Below are positions 11,516-24,100 of a stretch of 64,000 nt of DNA, in pieces. How positions within the stretch are numbered: position 1 is the first letter of the stretch; each line of letters begins with the position of its first letter. The notes beneath the pieces were generated by a model. The model saw only the letters and a list, made by a program, of their open reading frames with translations. It was not told the DNA's origin and did not search any database. Location of the stretch: assembly GCF_963576615.1 (NCBI RefSeq), contig NC_088712.1, forward strand, positions 57,248,010 through 57,312,009, read 5' to 3'. This stretch comes from Watersipora subatra. Lineage: Eukaryota; Bryozoa; Gymnolaemata; Cheilostomatida; Watersiporidae. Position numbers and translations under genes: made by a program.

Positions 11516-14500
11516 GATGTCATTTCTGATGTTTCTGATGTTCATTTAGCAAACCGTAATTATCGAAAATGCAAAATCAGCAAATATTTTTACCGGATTT
11601 TTACTTTTTATGTGAAAATATCTATGTATAACTGTTTTTCTAAAAGAAAAAGACAACAGAGAACTTGAAAACCAGAGCATAACATTACTTGAACTAGAAT
11701 AAAATACTGTGCAGATTGCACTGCTTAGTGAGAAACTTTTTCGTCATAAAATTCTATGCCTACGTCTAGGGGGTGATAAAGTTTATTTTCCTTTGAACAT
11801 ATGATGGAGCTGATAGCACCCTACAGAGTCATTAATCTAAAATGACTGAGCTAAACCATGCGAGTCGTAGCTACTGTGTATTTTCTGTTAGTAAACTTTC
11901 TGTTTGCATTATATAAAAGAAGAGAATACTCTTCACTTTTGTGTTCTCAAGGTTAATGTTGTGCAAACTGTAGCTATCAGTTATATAATGAACACTTTTC
12001 AAAAAATGTTTTTTGAAATATGAGGTTTTAGGCTAGAAAAACTTAAGCTAAAGGCATGGTGGTTGTTTCATGGTTCCATATATAAGGAAAATGGTACTTA
12101 TTTATGGAACTATGTGTTTATAAAGCTAGAGCTTATATATGTGCCAGCACAGCTGCATCACCCTATTAAACAACATTTCATCTCTATTTTACATAACTAG
12201 GTGTTTGCTCCATACTTTTTTCCTTTCATATGCTACAGTTATAGTTCTTGGTATCAGCCACAGTTACACGCCTATTTTAAAAAGATTGTAATATTGAGTA
12301 GCCTATATTTCAGCTTGTCATAGTAAAATTGTCTTTTTGGCAAGCATAAAGCGCCCTGAACATGTTCATCTGACATGAAGTTAAGATACTTGAGTGTACT
12401 AGAAACAATACATACATGAGAGAAAACTTTTAGTAAGTAATAATATTTTATATGCCACATATGGTTGAAATCAGGCTGCAATTGGCAGCAGGTACAGTAT
12501 GCATGATGACAACCCGGAGTAACAAAGAGTTATGCAGAGGGAGTTTCTTGCGCTACTACTAATGACACTAAATACTACAGCTATGTTTTCTTGTACCATA
12601 CTGTAATATGCTGGTTTTTTGTTTAATAACAGTGCCTTAGATCTAATGGGCGGTATCAGATTTTATTTTTAAGAAAACTTTATCCTGTCTGCACTAGTAG
12701 GAAACTTGTTTTAGTTAAAGTTAAAGACATTTGTTTTAACTGGCCATATTTGAGTTTATTGCCATTCACTGCTCTGATACCATCAGACCTTTTTTACATC
12801 ATTTGAAAACCTTAATGCTTTTCAATAAAACTTGCATCACTTGCCTTATCCAAAATATAGTAAGGTCAAAACGTCTTTTTAACCCAAAAGGAATAAAAAC
12901 CTAACTCAACCTTCAAAGCAGTTTGTCTGTTCAAACTAAAAGCCTATCATGTAACAAAATTACTTTTCTGTATAAGAGATTGGTACATGGATAACCTAAT
13001 TTCTTCTTGTCTGTCAGAGCAAATAACAAGTCTTTTGAACTACTCACCAAATGCTGACAGCTGTCGAAAAAAACAGCAGATATTGAAGAATCGTAAAAAT
13101 ATTTGCCATTTTTTGTAAGTCGCTACGACCAGCCCTCTCTGCGCTAAGGCAAGGCTATAACTGACTTGCTAATCCTTGGATGTAGTTCCCTCAACCGCAG
13201 AGATTCAGGCATCGGCCTGTGATTTGTAGCTTACCATTAATATATCATCACTCACTGTCACAAGAGCTTTGCCCAACCATATGAGAAGTAACGCTGGCTG
13301 TAGACGCAAGCATGTTCTAGCTAATGCTCATAATCCGCTACCTTAAACTTCTGGCAAAGAGGATTCTTCCAGTTTGATGGTGATGAAAACACCGGGTAGG
13401 TTTAACATCTAGAAAGTTAGGGGAGAGATGCAGGTTTACTACTCAGATTATGCTAAGTTGACAAGTTATTTAGGCTTTTCAGAGCATTAAATACTTCTAA
13501 AAATGAGATTGTGACATTTTTAAGTTTCTGGATCAAAGTGGCATAAGAATTTGCTTCGTAGGATGTAAAAAGGTTCCATGGTCTGCTTATAACAGGGACA
13601 TCCTGAACTGGCGGAGACAGTCAGTAGCCATTTTCAGTTTCTCTGATATAAACATATTGCATGGCTCAATATAACTAAAACCGTTTGAAGTAGGCAATCA
13701 ACATACACCTAGCGTAACAATTGCAAATGACTTTCCTAATACAGCTGATTGACTTGAAAACGTTTTTAAAAATACTTACTGTAGGTCAGATGGAATCTAT
13801 CGGCACTGTTATTTTTATATTTATGTTCTACTATATTCTACATTAATTAATCAATTGATAGACTTAGTTATTGAACCTTGATTATCTGGTTGTGCATTGA
13901 TATAATTTCAAGGTCAAGAATCTTAGGGATTATAGCAAGATACATTGTTTTTTCAACTGTACAAGCAATTTTTTAGCTTTATATTACTTTGTGATAAAAT
14001 CATTGTAAACATTGCATAAACTAACTGAAGTTATCAACTTTGAGGTAATTTAAAAAAAATTTCAACTTTCATACAAAGTATAATACATGTATGTATGGCT
14101 GTAAAGATTTATAGTACACAGTGCTTTACTGTACAAGTACGCAAATATTAGCAATGTATGTTACATGTTGGATAAATTTTATAACATATATATTACTTAA
14201 TTAATGTATTATATATTGCATATATTTGATAAAAATTTTGTTTCATATTAAATTTAGTAAGAATATCGTATTTTAGATGTAATATATATGTATAACAAAT
14301 TTATTATGTATTAAATCACAAAGACACGAATTTTTAGCTACTAGTGAATCATAAAAACATTTTGGCACATTTATTTTAGAGATCAATTAAAAGCTGAAAA
14401 CGTGGTTAAAAAAGCTCATACATAGCTTATTTCCACTGTCAGTTTTGCTTTATTTTGACAGAAAAAAACACAATTGACTCTAAATAACAAAAATAGATAG

Positions 14501-14981
14501 GCATTTCTCTGATCATCAAAACTCCTTTAAATTAAAAATTAAAAACATCTGAACAGGTTCAAGAGACTACCTTGTGCAGTCCAGCTCTGATCAGGAGCAA
14601 CAAACAAGTTGAGATTAGATAAAAAACTATTAGAGCTAATATTGAAGATTTTAGAGGGTTTTAGCAAATAGAATATTTGCTGTTGAATGATGCAATACTT
14701 TTTATTCATTTATACTTTTTCTGCGGCAGGTTCAACTAAAAGCTACACCATTGTAAATCATTTGTTGCCTAGTTTAGCATTGAACTCTGTTTAGACACTT
14801 TCATACTATTTTTCTCAATTTCTTTTGCTTTTTGTCACTGCTAATTAGTCCCCGTGAAACCACAAGTCTACTCAATACTAAAAGCTTTTCTGAAATAGTC
14901 AAATAATTGTAACTGAGATATAGGAAGTGAAGAAACGACAATGCAAACATCTAGTTACATAAGATTGGGATAAAATTTTGT

Positions 14982-15862
14982 TTAAAGGTTGACTTGCAAC
15001 AAAATTCACAGTACAGTTATTTGATATCAAAAGATTCACCATGTCTTACTCTGTTGTGCTGTAGGTGCCAAATATGTGGGAATGTGATAACAAGCTCTTA
15101 AAAGCTAAAATACGAGCAATTAATCGCAGTCGCACGAGACCGCCGTAGTTTGGATTCGCTTTCCAAAACGGCTCAAATATGACGTAGCTGTGGTAGATGG
15201 TTTCTGTTTACACTTTCATGTAACCTTAGTCGTCGAAATATTTTCACAAATATACTTCACGAATTCTATAAAACCATGTCTATTGTTCTTACGCGTCTGT
15301 TTTATCGTCATTGTAATGCTGTCACTTTTAACAGTGATATTTTATAATTTATCGTAAAAATTCATTTAATTTTTTAGCCTTACCTGAAGGAGTACATATT
15401 ATTGTCTGATAATCATGACGAGAATGTTGATCACCTGTGATAATCAAAAGTGCTGCAAAAATTATTTGCGAAGTATTGGGTCACATCATCAGATTACGAC
15501 TTGCCGATTAGACCAGGCTGAAACAAAACTGTAAAGTAGCGAGCATCTATATTTGATACGGGGTCTTCGGTAAAACCCGAAGTGTTTATCATAAACTAGT
15601 GCTACGATAAGTTTATATTGAGCTTTTTATTGGCCTTTCAATTCATGTGAGAACATCCCGTGACAAGACAATAACCAAATTTCATGACTCCGTAAGAGAA
15701 ATAAATAGATTCCAATCTCCGGCGGCTTTTCGTTTTGAGCTTTTAAGAGCTTGTAATAACTTTTACACACATTTGGCACCTACAACACAGCAGAGTAAGA
15801 CATGGTGAATATTTTGATATCAAATAACTGTAATGTGAACTTTGTTGCAAGTCAACATTTAA
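14982..15862. mobile_element. Family B long-TIR element, copy B2
   Basis: 881 bp, TTAAAGGTTGACTTGCAACA to GCAAGTCAACATTTAA, closely matching B1 throughout. Confidence 0.87.
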
Positions 15863-15973
15863 CGTGAAATGCACTGTCAGACCTCGTTTCCTCAGTGCTA
15901 TAGCTGGTAGTCAGTCATTTTGCGCCTTTTGTTCTTGCAAATGAAGTCTGAAACTTTTAAATTGAAACTTTTA

Positions 15974-15999
15974 AACTTTGTTGCAAATCAACCTTTAAA
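15974..15999. repeat. Solo family B terminus
   Basis: A 26-bp piece ending GCAAATCAACCTTTAA, 110 bp past the end of B2. Probably a remnant of a second copy or an aberrant excision. Confidence 0.5.
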
Positions 16000-17519
16000 A
16001 ATTTATTAAGCAAAACACTGAAACTTACAATACGGTATATTAAACAGCAGTATTTACTTTTTTACAGGCAGAAAAAGTGCAGAAAAAAAGAGCGGGAGAA
16101 ATAATAAATAGCTTTAACTCAAACACAAACTATTCTTTATATTTTTATGCAACTGCTCATTTTACTAAAAAAGTCAATTATAAATCTTTGCTTGAAACCT
16201 TTAGACAAATATTAGATAATCTTCTATAATTTAAACTCAGCACATCTATAGTTATGTTAATGCAGCACAGACATCTTTCATAGACACAAATCTTTCATTG
16301 AGAGTTTGGAAGTTCAGTAATACAAAGTGTTCCATTCATTTCCTTACCATTTTTACCTGTAGTTCATTTTTTCTTATTTTTCTCTCTTTTTTTACTAAGC
16401 AATACTAATCCAATGTATGTGATACTCTTGTACATTTATATTCATGTTAATATATAAGTTAATGTAAGTTGACATCACGTGTTAGCTACTGCTCATCTCC
16501 TCATCATAGATTAAAAAAATCTAGGCTATGCGGCTATTTTCCTTACATTTTGTACCTTATAGTAACTGATAAGTATAGTCAATTACTAACTTATGATTCA
16601 TTATTGCTTAACTCACAACTAACAGAAATTCAGAAAGTCTCCAGACGATTTGATATTGTACATTTGCAATATCACATCGAATAGCGATATATCGCGAATC
16701 TTCTACTTTATACGATATACTGCGATATTATTTTGTAAAAAAATGGTAACTCTTTGGTAGTATTTATTTGTATAATTTAACCTATAAAGAAACTGTTTTG
16801 AATTTGTGATAATGAGAAACACTTATTTCATGACTGCCCATGTGTGCAGAAGGCTATGGAGTGAGCTTATTATAAAACTAAAAAGCTCAGGCTTTTCCGT
16901 TCCAGTATTACTCACTCTGAAAGTTATCAGGTGTGAGAGAAATAGCCATTACATGATTGTCCTTTATACGAGTGGCAAGATTTCTTCAAGAGGTGGCGAT
17001 TTTCAAATAGTCTACCTTCAAAATCGCTTCCGAACAATTAAATTGCCATACCGTGAAGCTCCAACTAAAGAATCCTGAGCCAGCACAAGGCCAATCATAT
17101 CACTGGTGTGATTCCCTGATCACGCTTTGGCCCAGACACTGTTCAGTCTACCCAAATGATTTATTTCATGGGTTTGCAAGGCTATGCTCATGAGAAATCA
17201 CAACTGTTGCAGATATCATATGCAGCAATGTTTTTTTACAACATGTACCTACACGGAGATTTAATTAGTTGTAATTGCAACTTGTAACTAATTAGTGACT
17301 AACTTGTTACTACTTTATTGACTGGTGATTGACTGATAATTAACTGATATCTAACTGATGACTAGCTGACGAGTAGCTAAATGTAGCTATAATGTTTGCT
17401 GCTGGTTCAACACTGCTATAGTTCTACTCCAACAAGCTACTTAGAGCTATACTAGTTGATAAACAAATTAGTGGGGTGTGCATCCAATCAAAGTTACTGT
17501 TCAATAAATTTCTGACTGC
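16000..17519. other. No gene seen downstream of the peroxidase gene
   Basis: AT-rich DNA. Small open frames at 16469 and 16806 on the plus strand lack splice sites, family similarity or coding bias. Confidence 0.45.
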
Positions 17520-17525
17520 TTTATT
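17520..17525 (-). terminator. Candidate poly(A) signal AATAAA of the peroxidase gene
   Basis: AATAAA on the minus strand about 305 nt past the stop codon. AT-rich DNA makes chance matches common, so this is only a candidate. Confidence 0.35.
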
Positions 17526-17829
17526 GTAGTAAACAACAAACTTGAACAAAAACAAACCTTTCATATATTAACTATTAAAGGCAATAATCAACATTCCTCT
17601 AATGGCAAAGTTTAAGCATTATTCAAATTAGGTTCACACGCTTTAGGCCACATTTTGTTTGGCAACTTTGTGTCCAAGAATTTGTAGTAAGCTACTGTAG
17701 TCTAACACCCAAATAATTATTTTACAATACCCACTCGTTTTCTGAATAAATATTGGTCCAAGTGCAAAGCTATGCGCTGAAAGTGAGGTTGATCGGGTCT
17801 CAAGCCTCTCCTTAAACTCAGTAAAGGTT

Positions 17830-18157
17830 TTAATAGAACCTAGGATAGGATTGAGGGTTTCTGTAGTATCTTGGACGCCTCGGTGAGTAGCGAAAAGGTC
17901 GTGCCGTGTTTCGCGGACGAGCTGTTGGAGGGCGTGATGGCCTAGGGGTGTCTGAGCCTTGATATCTAGGCTGGTAGTATGATCGTTGTGTCGGAGGGTA
18001 GGCTGCCGGCTTGGGCTGAGTGCGAGGAGATGGATATGTTGGAGGTCGAGGGGCAGGATAGGATCTTGACCTAGAAGGTTCCGAATTGCGCGGAGTTGCT
18101 TCTTGCCATGGAGTAAGATCCAAAACTTCAATTTGACTGCAGTCTGTTGCTGGGTTG
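17830..18157 (-). CDS. Peroxidase exon 17: domain end plus Pro/Arg/Tyr-rich tail
   Basis: Starts [17 protein letters not shown], the usual end of the domain (N....C..I..LDL..W), then runs 91 more residues (635-725) to TAA. That tail has roughly 23 Pro, 19 Arg and 11 Tyr, with short motifs such as YPP, RYY and PRPS, and no hydrophobic core, so it is probably disordered and strongly basic. The exon is far more GC-rich than its surroundings. A second frame is also open across the same DNA, but only this frame matches the family at the domain end and joins exon 16 in phase (GA+C, Asp617). Confidence 0.92.
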
Positions 18158-21100
18158 CTAAAAATATGTCACAGATGAGTTGGACTGAAGTTCTATAGCT
18201 ATCCGCGTACCAGCTCACCTTGACCGCTGTTATGAGTTCTTAGAAAGTAGCCATACCACTTGTTTTAATGTTTAAAAATTGTAAAAGGTTTTTTAATAAT
18301 TGACCTTACTAATATCTTTTAGATACTAATAAGGTCAAGTATTAGATAAAATTATATAGATAAAAATATATTGATAATATCTAAAACATATTATTAATAT
18401 CTTTTAGGTATTAGTAATATTAAAAAAGATAAAAAGATATTAATATTATCTAAAAGATATTATTAATATCTTTTATGTATTAGTAATATACATGTGTTAT
18501 TTATATTTATTATTTGAATAAATATAAACATTTATATTATTTATATATTATAGTTAGATATTATAATTAAGCAACATCGCATCCAGTTTGCCTGCTATTT
18601 CCTATCATTGTGAATGATAGTATATCACTTGTCACCAAAGCTAAAAGTCGAATAATTTCTTTAAACCAAATTGAGTGATACATAATTGCATATTATTTTT
18701 GGCTAGTGGTCTTTTATTGGATGCTTTAAAGATAAGGCTTACTGTTAATTATATCAGTGCCTGTTGACCTACAGACTTCAAGAATAATGCGTACTTTGAC
18801 AAACATTTTCATATAATCTTGAAAAGGTTGCTGACTCGTCCTTATCAAAATAAGCTTAGATAAAATTGCTAATTGTGTCAGCTATTATTATTGACAAGTC
18901 TAGCCGTATTGCCAAGAGACACTTATGTTTTTGCTTAAGTATTTTACAAGGGAAGGCAACTGCTAAGCAAGTGTGTGACTACTAATCCAAACTTACTCAT
19001 AGCTTTCGACTCGCAGCAAATTCTTTCTGATTCGAATTCCAGGAATATTTTCACAGTAGAGTGATGCCAAAGTGACTCTTCTGATCGCTGTTAGCTGGGC
19101 TGACAAAGGGATAGAAATGTTTGTGAGGAAACAACTTTCTAACCATTAAAAATGAACTTACACAAAATTTTGGCAGATTTTATCAGAAAGTATTAATATT
19201 TTTTATCATTTGCTATAGTTTTTTATGTTCGTTGTGCTTTGACTGTCAAAATGCTTCAAAATTAAAATTGACAAAACTTGGTCGAGGTTAAATTGCTCAG
19301 AAGAAAAATATGTGTGAGATGACATCACTAGTCGCTATAGGTACTATAGTTGATATTGGCTATTGTCTTCAAATTCCAGAGTTACGTCTCTCTATTCCAT
19401 CAAACTTTTTGCAACTATAAATATCATAATCACAATTTTGATTAATCTGACCTTTTTAACCGCAATCAAGTTTTGTTGATTTTAATCTTAAAACATCCTG
19501 GCTATCAGATCATCTCAAATATAAAAACAATCGCAGATGATAGAGAAATACGATACTTTCTGATAAAATCTACTAAATCTCTGTGCAAGCTCATCTTTAA
19601 CAGTTGAACTACTTGGCAAAAAATAGATTTACTCAGCAGAAAGGTTACAAGCAATTCTCATTAAAATAATTAAAGAATTTTAGTTACAAGGAGGTAAAAA
19701 TAGCTAAATAGACGTAACAGCATAATTGATAATCAAACTCATGTGTACATTAGCCATAGCAAGCTTTCTTTTAGGGTGAAATAAACTCTCCTAGATGATT
19801 AAAGCTGTCAAAAGCTGTTTGAAATCAATATTTTTACCGTCCGTAAATCCTCTTCTTGTGTCTGTGGTTTCATGCCAATATCGGTCACCATACCGCAATC
19901 TTCTGAATTGGTCAGCTATGATGTTGGCAAAGGTTTCTCCAACAAGAGCGCCAGGCAGAGGTGTCTCTGCCATGCCTACAGTTGCGTAAGTGCATAAAAT
20001 CAGACAAAAAACAAAGCAAAGTATTTTAAGTTTCACTTACTTGAAGGCCGCACAAACTACTGTCTACACAGACCAATGACATACATCACCGATGTATAGG
20101 GTTGATATTTGATGTGGTTACACACTATGGCTACTAAACAATGGGATGCGTTGGAAAATAGATTGACCAATAAAAATTGACTTCAGTTGTGTGAAGGTCA
20201 TGACATCTTTGCTGGATATTTTAGTGCCGCTAGTCAAGTATTGTTGGAATACATGTTGGAATATAAATCATAAACAATTTGTGAGAGCAATTGCGTTTGT
20301 GCGGCTATTTGTGTTGTTATATTTTGCTCAAAGAAAAACGCTACATTTTAACGATGAACAAGTACAAGTACAAGCCAAGTACAAAATACTTCATGTTCAT
20401 GGCAGATGCGAATTGAACTATAGAAAAATGATTTTAATTTAAAGTGTTTTATAAACAATTCTAATTTATACAAGCAAGTTTAACATGTTTAAAAAATCTA
20501 ACAAGCAAAAACCTGACACAACACTGATAAAAACAACCAAGTGCAAAAATAATTCAAGTTAATGATATAAATAGTGTAATAAAAAACGTTTTTTTAACCT
20601 ACTAAAAAAATTTTTAACCTACTTAATTCCCAAAAAAATATTATCGAAAATGTTTTATAATCAATTCCAATTTATACTAATGACTTCCCTATACGCGTTG
20701 CTAATGAGACTTTTCTACAATGTATATAACTAAAATATACAATATTGCAGTATATAACTGTAATAATATATAGCTGTAATGTAACATAATATATATAACT
20801 ATAAATAACTGTTTGTGTGAAGTTCTATCGTAAGCTATAAGTACCTCCAGGAAATAGTTCAATGTCTTCGGGATGCGGATAAACTGTTTGCATATCATTC
20901 ACCGTTCTGTGGCTGTGGCTGTGACCAGCCATTCCATCCCAGTTACTGGAGGTTGACATGCGAAATGCTCTCCTAGAAAGAGATATATAAATCTGTTGGC
21001 AGACAGCATAAAAACAAAGAACCCAGCAACTTATTTGAAACAGCTTCAAGTATGAGAAAAAATTACTTGTGGTGTCAGATATCATATTAAAAATAATATC

Positions 21101-24100
21101 GTAAATCAAAATTGCAGTCACTTTGGCAAAAAATATTTTTGCGCCAACTAAATTAGTTTTTTGGGTTGCCTTTTAAGAGTAAATTATTTTGCTTTTGGTG
21201 GTACTTTGGCCGCAAGTGTTTCTAAAAATTGACACAGTAGTTAATTACCTCATATATTATATTAAATTAAATATTAGGTAAGAGAAAATAACAAAGTACT
21301 TAGTATCAACTATAATTATACTAAAGAACAAAAGGATATGAAGATAGCAAAGCCTAATGACTATGGATTTTTACTATCTTTTGCTTTGCCTTAAAAAAAC
21401 ACAAATTTTGTGAATATTCCTTACCTTACATCATTGTAGCTAGCTAGCCCGTGGTCTCTACCTCTTTGGATATTGAATGAGGGCAGATCCATCTCCTCCC
21501 CAAATAAATTGTCTCTAACCTGTTGCATAAATTATGGCTATAGTAGAAGCAGTGAAGATATTATTACAAGTAATGTTTACTGGCATTTATTATGGACATG
21601 TCAGATTCTTGTTGTCAACATGTTTTTGAATGACCACAGAAGCATTTCAACGTTCGCTTGCAATTGTTCACGGTTTTATTAAATGTTTATTAATTATTAA
21701 TTGTTGCGATTGCGTCTTTTAAATAGAAATTCTATGAAGTTTCATTATCTATTTATATCAAGGGTTTTGGGTAGCCCTAAGTTTCTAAAAATTTACCTTT
21801 TTGTAAAAGGCCCACTGTAATATCCAAGTGTTTTTAATAATATAGCCTTAGCACTTAGAAGCCTAATTTTGCACATACAAGCAGGTCATCTGATCCTAGA
21901 CAATATTAACAACTTTCAATAGACTATGAAAGTACTTAGGGTAGCACAACTCCTTTTGAAATGAACATCATTTTGAGGGCCGAAACTTGTAGAACTTGCT
22001 AAAACAAACAGAAATCAAATACAGCAAATAGTTTTTTCAAGTTTTTTCAAATATGTGATGTTTTAGAAGTACCTTACAGAAAACCTAATGGTTAATGTAA
22101 ACTAAACTTAATAGAGTATGTCTATTTTTTACGAATAAAAATTTTTTTTAGTGTAAAACTTTTGTTTCTGAGAAGAAGCTTTCTAAATTTTTTCTATTTT
22201 TGACCTTTTGAACTTTCATCAGTAAGAATTTCAATCAGTATGTCATTAGAATTAGAAACTAATGTTATGTAGGCAGCCAATTTTAATTTTTCAGTTGAAT
22301 AAAAGTGTTCTTAGTATTTTGGCAGCGTTTCAAGAACTAATAGTCTAGTAGACTTCAAAATTAAGATTTATAAATAAACAAAACGTCTACTGCACAATGC
22401 GGCTAGAATTTTATTAACCGAATAATTTCTATTCAATAAAATTTGATAAAATAAAATGAATAAAAGTTGGTAAAATAAATTTTATTCTATCAACTCTTTG
22501 CACAAAAACAAAGTGAAACTACAAAAGCAAAATGAAACTACAAAAGCAAAGTGAAACTATAAAAAACAAAATGAAACTGCAAAAGCAAATGTACTTGAGC
22601 GTAGAAATAACTAAAAAAATATTTTGCCAAATTATCTCGAGCTACTCTTAAAAGTTTTAAAGCCTCTAAATATTCTGAGCTTTTTCCTTTTGGGTTTATA
22701 TAAAGCATGGTTAATGCTATCGTGATATATCAGTCAATGTGATCCCATTGATCACATTAATCAATATAATCAATGTGAACAATTGTGATCAGCGTGGTCA
22801 ATTATCGCTACTGAACTCGTAACAGATTAAGAACTTACTTCAGTATATTTTACTTTAATACTTACCTCCTTTATATCGACCTACATACATGTATTTCAAC
22901 TGCTAGAAACAATAAGCTAATCAACCTTTTTAGAAGAAAATTATGTAATTTCTAATGTTTCCAAAGAGATAGAGTTTTAACCATCCAAACACATACTTAC
23001 AATTTATTGCATGCAATTGCGTGTTTACCACACAAAAAACCATAATTGATCAAACCCACCTTTTTGTTCAACTCACACCTATTCTTTTATATAAAATTAT
23101 GATATATACTACTAAAAATTAATAAGATAAAGTAAATTCAAAGTTACAAAAGAACTCGAGATTAATAGTGATAGGTGGAGGAACTATTTAGGCTAAAAAT
23201 TCTCTGAAAAGTCGCTCATCAGGTGTCTGCTTTTAACCAAAGACATCTGATGAGCGACACTACACAGAAGATGTGTGGTAAAAAAAAATCTGACTTCCCA
23301 AATAGGTTTTAGTCTATATATTTATATATTTATATACATATTTATATACAGATTCATGTATATATTTATTCACACATTTATATATATTTATATATATATT
23401 TATTTACATTTATATATATATATGTTTTTTATACATATTTATATATATATTTTATACATATTTATATATATACTTTCATATATACATTTATTTACTTATC
23501 TACATACAAATAGTTTTATATATATCTATATAAAGTTTCATATATACATTTTTGATGTATTTATATACATTTACATATTTATATTTATATACATGTATAT
23601 ATTATATATATATAATTATTAAAATATTTAACTAAGAGTGTTGGAATAGGCTTGGTTGGAATAGTTAGCTATAACACTCCACACTTTTCAGAGTGTAGAG
23701 TGTTAGCAGTTATAGGCCTGACTACTTATCTATTATATACATATTTATATATATTTTGTAGAGATTTGAGTATGTACTTTTTGAGATGAAGGCCTCTATT
23801 CTTATCTGTACTCATATAGAGCTTATTTCAGCTACTTTTAAATGAGAATAGAGCTGTTTTAGATAAAACCTAAACATTTCCCAGTTCGAGTAAAGTACAA
23901 GTAAAGTACTTTATTTGTATTGAAAAGCTGATTAACAGAGACTTACCCCTCTTGTAACAAACTGGTCACATGCTTCTATTCTATCTTGAATCATTCCTTT
24001 TAAAAGTCCATCAGATCCTAAAAGTTTAAAAGTTGGTTACTCAGAGATACCTCTGTTAAAACTACAGCAGCCATGAGTTATATTGCTTAATGCAGAAGAT

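Larger units (their letters stand above)
6742..14981. other. Largely non-coding AT-rich region
   Basis: Apart from the SINE-like copy (8010), the 31-bp array (9831) and an uncertain open frame (7386), I see no exon with convincing splice sites and coding texture. A possible 13-nt microexon-like segment near 13040 (acceptor TTTTTTTCGACAG, donor GTGAGT, minus strand) is too short to judge. Confidence 0.45.

Noticed and set aside
13030..13060. 13-nt microexon with good flanking sites (minus strand)
   Set aside because: Too short to show coding character and its phase does not link the neighbouring exon candidates.
19976..20036. Apparent signal peptide ([13 protein letters not shown]...) in front of a peroxidase fragment, suggesting a small secreted protein
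   Set aside because: This is in-frame intron 14 sequence before the acceptor at 19976. The peroxidase part continues in phase from exon 14, so it is an internal exon.
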